Positions 1-6,020 are shown, counted from the first letter of the stretch. The stretch: 7,460 nucleotides of DNA from Deltaproteobacteria bacterium (GCA_017990795.1 JAGNNG010000080.1:1-7460); one strand, 5' to 3'. Notes: generated by a model not told the origin, from the letters alone. Translations and numbers: made by a program.

Positions 1-550
1 TGCCTGAGACGACCGGCGCGATCTCCTGCATCAGGTAGGTGGCGATCGACTCTTTGCGGTTCATCAGGCACTGATCCAGCGTCAGGTTGGCGATAAGCCG
101 CCGCGCCGCACCGATAAACATCTCGCGCAGGGTCTGGGCCAGCTTCTCACTGGCGCGCTCGCCGTAAGTGAAGTTGAGCATGCGGTAGGCAACTTCGGGC
201 TGCGCGATGCGGTAGACGGCGATGCCGGTGACGGTGACCCCGACCCGCTCGCGCGTGATCTGGTCGGCAGAAAACTCAATCTGCTGCAGCGTCGTGGGCA
301 CGATGGCGACAGCGTTCCAGGGCCACTTCCACACGCGATTGCCTTGGCCGCTGCGGCGGGTATTGATGCGCCCACCGGTGACGACGACCAAGTACTCGCT
401 GGGCTTGGCGGTGATAAAGCCCATGCGCTTTAGCTTGGCTGGGTCCTCGACGGGCTTGCCGTTGCGCCAGCCGGCATCGTAGCGAGCCAGGGACGATGGC
501 GGAGTGGCAGCTTGGGCGGCGATGTCGTCGGGAACTTTGATCTTGCTCAT
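1..550 (-). CDS. SPFH/Band 7 domain (flotillin-like) protein, C-terminal part outside window
   Basis: The 183 visible residues read as an SPFH (stomatin/prohibitin/flotillin/HflK-C) protein; such proteins form membrane-associated oligomers that organise lipid microdomains or regulate proteases. A polar N-terminus of about 43 residues precedes the first SPFH strands at 44-60 (GFITAKPSEYLVVVTGG). A Trp-rich stretch follows at 73-78 (VWKWPW), then the typical strands ending in GVTVTGIAVYRI (104-115) and helices with the family-like segment ASEKLAQTLREMF (133-145). No transmembrane helix or signal peptide is seen in the visible part, so attachment would be flotillin-like or through partners. The usual coiled coil would lie beyond the window. 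I chose ATG 550 rather than ATG 556 because AAGGAG sits 7 nt before 550 but only 1 nt before 556. A sigma-54-like promoter lies about 80 bases upstream. The fold is confident; the cellular role is not known. Confidence 0.85.
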   Translation of the reverse strand, partial: MSKIKVPDDIAAQAATPPSSLARYDAGWRNGKPVEDPAKLKRMGFITAKPSEYLVVVTGGRINTRRSGQGNRVWKWPWNAVAIVPTTLQQIEFSADQITRERVGVTVTGIAVYRIAQPEVAYRMLNFTYGERASEKLAQTLREMFIGAARRLIANLTLDQCLMNRKESIATYLMQEIAPVVSG

Positions 551-630
551 GTTCATGCTCCTTGAGCGGTGGGCCTGACCGGGACCGCGCCGAGCCAAAA
601 CGGAACAGCTGGGCGTGCGCCAAGGAACAA

Positions 631-647
631 AGCAGGTCCAGTGCCAA
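631..647 (-). promoter_or_regulatory. Candidate sigma-54 (RpoN) promoter for the SPFH gene
   Basis: The minus strand reads TTGGCACTGGACCTGCT. Against the RpoN consensus YTGGCACGRNNNTTGCW the only mismatches are T for G at position 8 and C for T at position 13. The essential GG and GC are exactly 10 nt apart. Transcription would start near 620, giving a leader of about 70 nt before the ATG at 550, and the orientation is correct. Calling it a promoter is inference from the match and location. Confidence 0.45.
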
Positions 648-742
648 CAGCGAGGCTTTTGGCTTAACCCTGCGGAATTACGACGACGACTGGAACGGTG
701 GAGGGAGTCTGCGACTGAAAAGGGCGGTGGCGTTGCGAAAGA

Positions 743-780
743 CTGCGCCAAACTGGAGCAGCTGATCCAAGTTGGCGCAG
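743..780 (-). terminator. Hairpin after the phospholipase-like gene (weak intrinsic terminator, or enhancer-site dyad)
   Basis: A perfect 9-bp inverted repeat (CTGCGCCAA / TTGGCGCAG) continues, after a two-base mismatch, into four more pairs (tgga/tcca) around a short loop. It begins 17 nt after the stop codon at 797. On the minus strand it is followed by TCTTTC, a poor U-tract, so termination would be weak or assisted. It also lies upstream of the sigma-54-like site at 631-647 at a distance typical of an activator site, so it could serve either role. Confidence 0.5.
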
Positions 781-796
781 CGGAGCGGGCTTGCGG

Positions 797-2485
797 TTAC
801 TTTTTCGCGGCAGCTTGGCGCTTGCGACGGCGCAGCACCCAGGTGGGCAAGCCGATGCCTAGGCCGATCAGTACGACATCAATGGCCAAGATCTCGGGCG
901 CGCGCTCGGGGGCGGTGACGTTCTTGGGCGGATCGCTCAAGTAGTTCGCCAAGCGAGCGTCTGCCTCATCGAGCATCTTGAGCTGCCGAGTGATGAGGCG
1001 CTTGGTGACGGTGGCGCGCAGGGCGGCCTTTTGCTCTGGGGTCTGCGCCGCGGCAATCGCTTGCTGCTGCAGGGTGACCCAGAGCCGCAGGGCGGTGCCG
1101 ACACGACGGAAGGCGCGCTCTTGCAGGGCCCAGAACTCGACGTACGAGCCTTCAAGGTCGGGGGTGCGCTTGCGAATGAACATATCCGGGTCGTCGTGAT
1201 CTTCGTCAAAGCGCACATTGCGGCTGCGCAGCTTGGGATCGGCGATGGCGCGCGTGGCCCGGTACACGTCGTCGCCTTCGTCGCTAGAGACATCGATCAG
1301 CGTGCGCGTAATGGCCAGCGCATACTCACCTTGCTCGGGACTTGCGCCCAGCGCCGCGTCGAGCTTTTTGGCAAAGTCAGCGTCGTCTTGCTGTGGCGCA
1401 GCGAGCAGGCGCTTGGCGTCGGCATCATCATTGCCCGCCTTGGCTGCAAACACGCGCTTGCGGGTCAGCTCCTCGGACAGCGTGTGGTGATTGGTCAGGA
1501 TGTCGATGCCAATCGAGCCGAGGCTGCGCATGTTGCCCAGGTAGCCGCCACCAGTGAGCAGCCCGAGCTTGAGGCGCTCGGTAAAGGCGTCCATGAAGAA
1601 GTCAAACAGACCGACTTGCACGGTGTGGATTTGATTGCCGATGTCTTGCAGGTAGTGAAAGCCCTGACCGGTCCACTGCCAGCTACGCTCCGTGGCGGTG
1701 CTGCCTTCCGAAAGGGCCGCCAGCAGCGCCAGATCGGCATGAATCTGGGCCATCTCAGCAGCCAGCGTCATGATCGGCCCGTTGGCAAATCCAATCTTCT
1801 TGGCGAACCGCTTGGGTTCTTTCTTCAGGACATCGGGATCGTCAGAGAACTCGACCTTGGCCAGACCGTAGTGGGCATGGGCCTGGCTGGACAGCGCGCC
1901 CAATCGGCCCATGTTTAGCAGCGCTGGGTCTGCCGGCAAGTTGGCGCCCTGCGAGTCTTTGAGGGGCTGTCGCTTGGCGTCGTAGGCGTAGCGCTCACGG
2001 TTGCGAAAGTCCTCGTCGGGCTGGCTGGCGCCGCGCGCGGTGATCTCTAGCAGCGTGGCTCCGGCTAGCACGCTGTCGATGCGGTCGATGCCATAGATTT
2101 GGCTGCCTGCCGACAGCTGCAAAAACTGCTTAAACGCAAAAGTGTCAAAGTCGGCAGCTTGGGGGTAGCGACGGACCCACGCCTCTTTTAGCGAGGCATC
2201 GTTGCGCGCGAAGGTGTCGATCGCCTGCCGCGTCTGGTCCGCTTCCGGAAGGCTGATGGCAGCTGCGGTGGCGGTAAGACCCGCTTTGCCAAGGGCCTGC
2301 CGTGACAGCTCGGCATGGATATCGATGGCGTAGGCGTGTGCTCGGACTGGAGTGAGCGTTGTCGCTCCCAGCAGCAGCAGCCCAAGCAGCGGGGGACTTT
2401 TCCAAGATTTGCTAGTTGAGGAGTGTGGCTGCGCCGCGCTGTGCGGGCCAAGGGACGGTGCAAGGCGAGGTCGGGAAGCGGTCAT
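797..2485 (-). CDS. Exported, C-terminally membrane-anchored zinc phospholipase C / S1-P1 nuclease-like protein
   Basis: This is a 562-residue protein of the zinc-dependent phospholipase C/P1 nuclease type. The n-region is long (1-30), a hydrophobic core spans 31-43, and cleavage is likely near AHA-YA (49-53). The mature N-terminus carries IDIH with H57. The central motif H277-x3-D281-x5-H287 (FHYLQDIGNQIHT) matches the family's metal-binding H-x3-D-x5-H, and H334-x3-E338 (HHTLSEE) matches the later H-x3-E pair. These correspond by pattern to B. cereus PLC H14, H118, D122, H128, H142 and E146. The proline normally found in the central motif is Gln here. A C-terminal helix (534-551) followed by RRRKRQ would leave the catalytic part outside the cytoplasmic membrane. 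At 562 residues it is longer than usual for the family; about 200 residues follow the last motif without recognised function. Substrate (phospholipid, nucleic acid or other) cannot be told. A possible ribosome site, AGGATGG, precedes the ATG. Confidence 0.65.
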   Translation of the reverse strand: MTASRPRLAPSLGPHSAAQPHSSTSKSWKSPPLLGLLLLGATTLTPVRAHAYAIDIHAELSRQALGKAGLTATAAAISLPEADQTRQAIDTFARNDASLKEAWVRRYPQAADFDTFAFKQFLQLSAGSQIYGIDRIDSVLAGATLLEITARGASQPDEDFRNRERYAYDAKRQPLKDSQGANLPADPALLNMGRLGALSSQAHAHYGLAKVEFSDDPDVLKKEPKRFAKKIGFANGPIMTLAAEMAQIHADLALLAALSEGSTATERSWQWTGQGFHYLQDIGNQIHTVQVGLFDFFMDAFTERLKLGLLTGGGYLGNMRSLGSIGIDILTNHHTLSEELTRKRVFAAKAGNDDADAKRLLAAPQQDDADFAKKLDAALGASPEQGEYALAITRTLIDVSSDEGDDVYRATRAIADPKLRSRNVRFDEDHDDPDMFIRKRTPDLEGSYVEFWALQERAFRRVGTALRLWVTLQQQAIAAAQTPEQKAALRATVTKRLITRQLKMLDEADARLANYLSDPPKNVTAPERAPEILAIDVVLIGLGIGLPTWVLRRRKRQAAAKK

Positions 2486-2524
2486 AAGACCATCCTATCC
2501 GGGCCGACTCTTTCTGGGCCAAGA

Positions 2525-2570
2525 ACCGCTCGCGCAGCTGAAAAATGCCCAGCTTCCGAGAGCGAGCGGT
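2525..2570 (-). terminator. Nested hairpin after the TPR gene, likely end of the kinase-TPR operon
   Basis: An outer perfect 9-bp inverted repeat (accgctcgc at 2525-2533, gcgagcggt at 2562-2570) encloses an inner 5-bp stem (agctg/cagct). The structure starts 16 nt after the TPR stop codon. The T-run (ATTTTT on the minus strand) lies inside the inner loop, and only TTCTT follows the outer stem, so termination is plausible but not canonical. It sits 40 to 85 bases upstream of the next gene's start, so it separates two transcription units. Confidence 0.45.
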
Positions 2571-2585
2571 GTGCAGGCGGGTCGG

Positions 2586-3179
2586 CTACTTGTTCTGGCT
2601 GACGAGCTTGGCCTCTTCGGCCTTGCAGGCTTCTACGGCTTGACGCTCAGCAGGGGTCGCGATGCCGCTGAGAATGTCTTCCGCTAGGGCGCACAGCTTG
2701 GTTCCCATGTAGCGGCGGGCGCGGTCATGGCGATCGGCAACTTGCTTGTGCCGCTCTTTGAAGTTGCACTCGTCCTGCAGGACGCCGAGACGGTTATCAA
2801 CAGCATCGGTGTCTTGCGGCAGCACGCCCTTGCCGTACAGGCCGGCGCGGTAGAAAAATGCGGCGTCATCGCACTGACCCATGCGGTCGTGCAGGACTCC
2901 CATGTTGTAAAGCCAGCGCGGGCTTTTATCGATGCGATACGCTTGGCGAAACAGGTTCAGTGCTTCTTCGTACTGATCCTTTTGCGCGGCGGCGATGGCT
3001 CGCTGGGCCAGCTCATTGGTCACGGGGTTTACGGCAGTGGACTTGGCTGCACCGGGCTGGGCGGGTGTCGCAGGCTTTGCCGCTGCAGCGGCTGGAGCCG
3101 GAGCTGGCGCGGGCTGGGCGGCGACGATGCCAGGCAACAAGGATGCAGCGAACAGCAGGGAGTAGACGTAGCGCTTCAC
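2586..3179 (-). CDS. Exported TPR protein, translationally coupled to the pseudokinase
   Basis: The protein has 197 residues. Residues 1-21 form a signal peptide (MKRY, hydrophobic 5-20, cleavage probably at VAA-Q). An Ala/Pro-rich linker covers 22-47. Residues 55-85 and 87-115 look like two tetratricopeptide repeats (AQRAIAAAQKDQYEEALNLF, then LYNMGVLHDRMGQCDDAAFFY), and the rest is a charged helical tail. TPRs are protein-binding scaffolds, so an adaptor role outside the cytoplasmic membrane is the best guess. Four cysteines (103, 138, 163, 185) could form disulfides. The start is GTG at 3179-3177, sharing one base with the kinase stop (TAGTG), with GAGG about 7 nt upstream inside the kinase's last codons; this supports coupled translation. 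The Ala/Pro linker resembles the tail of the upstream kinase-like protein, suggesting that both work in the same compartment. No catalytic motif is seen. Confidence 0.8.
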   Translation of the reverse strand: MKRYVYSLLFAASLLPGIVAAQPAPAPAPAAAAAKPATPAQPGAAKSTAVNPVTNELAQRAIAAAQKDQYEEALNLFRQAYRIDKSPRWLYNMGVLHDRMGQCDDAAFFYRAGLYGKGVLPQDTDAVDNRLGVLQDECNFKERHKQVADRHDRARRYMGTKLCALAEDILSGIATPAERQAVEACKAEEAKLVSQNK

Positions 3180-4723
3180 TACTTCACCTCTTGGTTTTCA
3201 GCGGCTCGGGCCGGCTGCGGGCTAACCGTGGTCGTGGATTGCGGAGTTTTTGCTGCGGGCGCAGTCGTCTTTTCGACTGAAGGACTCTGGGGCGTGGCGG
3301 GCGCCTTGGCTGCGGGAGCGGGCGTCGTCGGGCCAGACACCGTGGGCTTGACCGCTGTCGCACCGGGCGCTGCCGCTGTCGCTGGAGTCGGCTTGACTGC
3401 AGGAGTAACGGCGGCTGCAGGCTTTACTGGAGTCGCAGCTGCCGGGGGTGTCGCGATGGCTGCAGGCTTGGTCGCAGTGGCTGCCGGTGTTGCGGCAGTA
3501 TCCGGCTTCGCGGCAGCCGCGGCAGGCGCAACAGGTGCGGCAGGAGGAGCGGGGGGGCCGATGCCTTCGGCGTCACGCAGCGGTGGAATCTTGGGTCCGG
3601 TGCGCTTCTTCCAAACGGGCGGGGCGGCTGCCTCGGCTCCAGAAGGCGTCGTTCCGCTTGGCGCGCTGACCGCGCTGCCATCGTGGGGGGCGCTTAGGTC
3701 TGCGGGCGCGGGGGCGGCCAGATCGACGCGTACAGGGGCCAGATCTTGAACGATTGCCGTCGGTCCAGGATCGGGCGAGTGCATCAAATAGCCAACGCCA
3801 GCGCCGCCAAGTAGGGCCAGGCTTGCAGCCAGTAGGAGGTTGCTGTTGCGGCGTGGGGCTGGCATGCCGCGGCGACCCTCTTCAGACCAGCTGTGCAGAG
3901 AGGGCAGCGTATCCACCGTACCCAGCAGCGCCGAGACCAGCGTGCCTACAGAGTCAATCTGCGAGCCCTTCTCCGCACCCTTGGAATGACCCAGGACTGC
4001 ACGCAGTGCAGCATCGACGCGAGCAGGAACTTTGCGGTTGTGCCAGTGCAAGGGCAGGACCGCGTTTTTTCCGTTCGTCGCAGTCTCTGGCAGACCGCCC
4101 AGCATGTCTGACACCAGCTGTGCCAGTGCCGAGACATCATCAATGGTGCGCGGCTTACTCGACTTCGCTCCGGTTTCCGAGGCGGCAAGCAGCCCGGTAT
4201 CCAGCAGATACACTTGCTCTTCTGCGTCGGGGTCTTGCTGCTTCTTGGCGTCGCTGGGCGGTACTAAGAAGACGGACCCGGGGTTGATGCCGCCGTGGAC
4301 CACGTCTGCTTGGTGCAGGGTCTGTAGGGCTCCGCCGACTTCACTTGCGACCTGCAGCGCCACGTGCAGTGGCAGGGCATGCGGTGGCTGGCCAGCGGTG
4401 GCGGCGAGGCGCGACTTTAGCGACTCACCATGCAGCAGCTCCATTGCGACATATAGATGACGCTTGCCCTTGTGCTCAACGCTGTCGACGTCTAGGACTG
4501 GCACTAGGTTGCGGTGCGGAATGGCGGTTGCTCGACGTACCTCAGCTAGGAGCTTGGCGGCTGCAGCCTTGTCCTTGGGTAGCTCGCTAAGCAGCACTTT
4601 GATGGCCACTTTTTCGCCGGTCGAGGTCTGCTCTGCTGCATAGACGGTACTGCCGACGCCCCGCGCGAGGATGTCGCTCAGTCGAAAGCCGCCCACGGTC
4701 TTACCAGTCAGGTCGCGCGACAT
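3179..4723 (-). CDS. Transmembrane Hanks-type pseudokinase with Ala/Pro-rich exported tail
   Basis: The 514-residue protein has an N-terminal eukaryotic-like Ser/Thr kinase fold. Visible parts are a glycine-loop relic RGVGSTVY (21-28), the VAIK lysine K42, a probable alpha-C glutamate E61 and the hinge region AMELLHGE (93-100). The catalytic loop is HGGINPGS (143-150) where active kinases have HRDLKPEN, so the catalytic Asp, Lys and Asn are replaced by G145, N147 and S150. DFG is replaced by DTG (175-177). Only about 18 residues separate it from the alpha-F-like segment DVSALAQLVSDML (196-208), with no activation loop or APE motif. I infer an inactive pseudokinase that may bind nucleotide. 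A transmembrane helix at 295-314 precedes about 200 residues rich in Ala, Pro, Thr and Lys that would cross the periplasm or cell wall. It is the first gene of an operon with the TPR protein. GGGAAG lies 8 nt before the ATG. Confidence 0.88.
   Translation of the reverse strand: MSRDLTGKTVGGFRLSDILARGVGSTVYAAEQTSTGEKVAIKVLLSELPKDKAAAAKLLAEVRRATAIPHRNLVPVLDVDSVEHKGKRHLYVAMELLHGESLKSRLAATAGQPPHALPLHVALQVASEVGGALQTLHQADVVHGGINPGSVFLVPPSDAKKQQDPDAEEQVYLLDTGLLAASETGAKSSKPRTIDDVSALAQLVSDMLGGLPETATNGKNAVLPLHWHNRKVPARVDAALRAVLGHSKGAEKGSQIDSVGTLVSALLGTVDTLPSLHSWSEEGRRGMPAPRRNSNLLLAASLALLGGAGVGYLMHSPDPGPTAIVQDLAPVRVDLAAPAPADLSAPHDGSAVSAPSGTTPSGAEAAAPPVWKKRTGPKIPPLRDAEGIGPPAPPAAPVAPAAAAAKPDTAATPAATATKPAAIATPPAAATPVKPAAAVTPAVKPTPATAAAPGATAVKPTVSGPTTPAPAAKAPATPQSPSVEKTTAPAAKTPQSTTTVSPQPARAAENQEVK
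3182..3765 (-). repeat. Low-complexity Ala/Pro/Thr/Lys tail-coding region of the pseudokinase
   Basis: Codons for residues 320-514 encode an Ala/Pro/Thr-rich segment with KP pairs at 419, 434, 444 and 459 and repeated blocks such as ATPVKPAAAVTPAVKPTPA. No exact nucleotide tandem unit is evident, so this is compositional repetition rather than a satellite. Such extended segments commonly act as spacers through the periplasm or peptidoglycan. The high GC also generates long open frames on the opposite strand. Confidence 0.6.
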
Positions 4724-4770
4724 CTACATCACTTCCCAGGAAACCACGTGGCCAAGGTGCCCATCCCGCT

Positions 4771-4796
4771 GCAGCCATCGCATGCATCTTGGCTGC
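4771..4796. promoter_or_regulatory. Inverted repeat upstream of the pseudokinase start, possible operator
   Basis: GCAGCCA at 4771-4777 and TGGCTGC at 4790-4796 form a perfect 7-bp inverted repeat with a 12-base spacer that contains GCATGC and ATGCAT. It lies 48 to 73 bases before the kinase-like gene's start codon, where it could be an operator or a leader hairpin. It is short, so chance is possible. Confidence 0.3.
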
Positions 4797-4963
4797 GCGG
4801 CTCGCTTATCAGGTACCCCGTAGTACAGCCCAGCAGAGGGCTTCTTTAGCATCGCGATTAGGTTATCAAATTTCAGCTTCTGCCGGGAAGAGCTTTTCTT
4901 TGCTGGCTAGAGGGAATTACAGCGGTACGGACCGGGGCTTATGTGGGGAAGGGAAGGGGCGAA

Positions 4964-5020
4964 TCCGCCCTAGCACCTAGTACTTGTGTGCTTCGCTTAG
5001 GTGCCTAGGTGCAGGGCGGA
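4964..5020 (-). terminator. Large hairpin after the M15 peptidase gene
   Basis: The left arm (4964-4980, tccgccctagcacctag) pairs with the right arm (5005-5020, ctaggtgcagggcgga) over 16 base pairs with a single bulged A. The 24-base loop includes a near-copy of the right arm's start (cttaggtgc beside ctaggtgc), which offers an alternative pairing. It starts 14 nt after the peptidase stop codon. No U-tract follows in either direction, so it may stop transcription weakly, protect the mRNA end, or work with Rho. It is the strongest inverted repeat in the window. Confidence 0.55.
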
Positions 5021-5033
5021 ACTGAAAGGCTGG

Positions 5034-5786
5034 CTAGCGGCAGGACTGGGTGCCGGGGAAGCCGACGCGCGGGGAACGCTTGAGGCGGCTTTCGGTGTTT
5101 GGTCCGTAGCTTCCGTCCTCGGCAATGCGGTCGCCGGGGTTATTCCTGTTCCACAGCCTTTGGAAGGCGAGCACGCCCCGGGCATCGACGCCGCCTGCGC
5201 CGCTATAGTCGAAGTGAACAGCGTCAGAGCTACCGAACCAAGAGAACTTGTTTGCGGTCAGCGCCGAGCGATAGCTTGAGTAGTCCGAGGTGTCGATGGC
5301 GAGGCCGTCTTCGTGGTTTGAGGCCCCAGGACGGGCGGCAATCGAGACGCCACAGCGATTTGTGTCGGCCCAGTTGCGGAGCATCCACTGCTGCGCCAAA
5401 GAACGCAGTGAGGAGTTGATGCCGAGCTTGGCGCGTCCAGTAGTCGCAGCGCGCAGGGCATTGGCTGCGGGCGTTTGTAAGAAGGGCAGCGCTGCACCAC
5501 CCAGCGACACGTTTAGGCCATCGATGCGGCTCATCAAGTTGGGCTTGATGCAGTTCATCTCCGCCACGATTTGGTCAGACAGGCCGCGCACCGATGCGGT
5601 GGTACAGGCAGAAGAAGCAGCAGCCTGCGCAACGGTGTCGGTGGCTGCCGCCATGTACTCGGCCCACGGCATCTGCTCGGCGTACGGGCCTAGATCTTCA
5701 ACCAGGTTGTCCTCAAGTGGAGAGCCGCACTGCGCGACGACCGCGCCCAAGACCAAAGAAAGAAATTTTAGCGTCGTATTTTTCAT
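5034..5786 (-). CDS. Exported M15-family peptidase (VanY / L-Ala-D-Glu endopeptidase-like) with peptidoglycan-binding-like C-terminus
   Basis: The 250-residue protein begins with a membrane signal (1-19) ending VVAQ-C20. It is probably a lipoprotein with an unusual -1 Gln, otherwise cleaved after VVA. The catalytic part at about 120-195 has the M15 zinc pattern SNHEDGLAID (H158, D165) and DAVHFD (D188, H191): ligands H158, D165 and H191, with D188 three residues before the last His, as in M15C endolysin-type enzymes. Residues 201-233 (VLAFQRLWN...DGSYGPNT) look like a single peptidoglycan-binding repeat. Expected action is cutting peptide cross-bridges or stems of peptidoglycan in the envelope. 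Cysteines 61, 79, 145 and 249 remain for disulfides if C20 is lipidated. ATG 5786 is chosen over an upstream in-frame ATG at 6107 because GAGG lies 8 nt before it, the signal peptide begins there, and the longer form would run into nadD. It is transcribed divergently from nadD. Confidence 0.85.
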   Translation of the reverse strand: MKNTTLKFLSLVLGAVVAQCGSPLEDNLVEDLGPYAEQMPWAEYMAAATDTVAQAAASSACTTASVRGLSDQIVAEMNCIKPNLMSRIDGLNVSLGGAALPFLQTPAANALRAATTGRAKLGINSSLRSLAQQWMLRNWADTNRCGVSIAARPGASNHEDGLAIDTSDYSSYRSALTANKFSWFGSSDAVHFDYSGAGGVDARGVLAFQRLWNRNNPGDRIAEDGSYGPNTESRLKRSPRVGFPGTQSCR

Positions 5787-5898
5787 GATGAAGACCTCGT
5801 GATCGCCGGCTTGGGCGAATCGATTGCGGGCGCTGGCTGTGGCCCGCTGCTGGGGTTTGCGATTGGGCCAGGATGTGCCCAACTGCGTACTTGCATAT

Positions 5899-5915
5899 TG
5901 CAGTGCCCATGCCAG
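5899..5915 (-). promoter_or_regulatory. Candidate sigma-54 (RpoN) promoter for the M15 peptidase gene
   Basis: The minus strand reads CTGGCATGGGCACTGCA. It fits YTGGCACGRNNNTTGCW apart from T for C at position 7, a common variant, and C for T at position 13. The GG and GC are 10 nt apart as required. Transcription would start near 5888, about 100 nt before the ATG at 5786. Function is inferred from match, orientation and place. Confidence 0.4.
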
Positions 5916-5999
5916 TCGCAGTGGAAACCAGTCGTTGCAGGTTGAGCACCGCTTGTCGTCGCTACCCAGCTGCAGCCGTGGGAGCAAGCTGGCCACTTG

Positions 6000-6020
6000 C
6001 CTGGGGGTGTAGACCCCAGG
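6000..6020. promoter_or_regulatory. Inverted repeat CCTGGGG-N7-CCCCAGG, possible activator or operator site
   Basis: This is a perfect 7-bp dyad with a 7-base spacer, centred at 6010. It lies about 110 bases upstream of the -12 element of the sigma-54-like site facing the peptidase, within the usual range for an enhancer-binding protein. It also lies 36 bases before the nadD start, where it could be an operator or leader hairpin for nadD. Confidence 0.35.

Larger units (their letters stand above)
4724..5033. other. Intergenic region upstream of the pseudokinase operon
   Basis: These 310 bases hold no convincing gene. From left to right they contain a CCACGTGG palindrome at 4744-4751, an inverted repeat at 4771-4796, an AT-richer patch at about 4850-4920 that could contain the kinase-operon promoter (no clear -35/-10 pair), a purine-rich run at 4943-4962, and the large hairpin at 4964-5020. 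A 63-codon open frame on the plus strand (4789-4980) has no family resemblance and no good ribosome site. Confidence 0.5.

Noticed and set aside
276..647. Minus-strand open frame of 123 codons overlapping the SPFH gene in another frame
   Set aside because: The SPFH frame is supported by domain motifs and a ribosome site; this frame gives an Arg/His/Ser-rich product without motifs.
1031..1918. Plus-strand open frame of 295 codons opposite the phospholipase-like gene
   Set aside because: It overlaps the coding strand of a protein with a clear signal peptide, metal motifs and membrane anchor; no motif is recognised in the antisense product.
2727..3749. Long plus-strand open frame of 340 codons opposite the TPR and pseudokinase genes
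   Set aside because: It is antisense to two well-supported genes, its Ala/Gly/Val-rich product mirrors their Ala/Pro codons, and it shows no domain. High GC easily keeps this frame open.
4739..4755. Sigma-54-like sequence TTGGCCACGTGGTTTCC upstream of the pseudokinase
   Set aside because: The -12 element has TC instead of GC and several other positions differ, and it lies only about 16 bases before the start codon.
4789..4980. Possible 63-codon small gene in the intergenic region
   Set aside because: It has no convincing ribosome site or family resemblance, and it ends inside the large hairpin.
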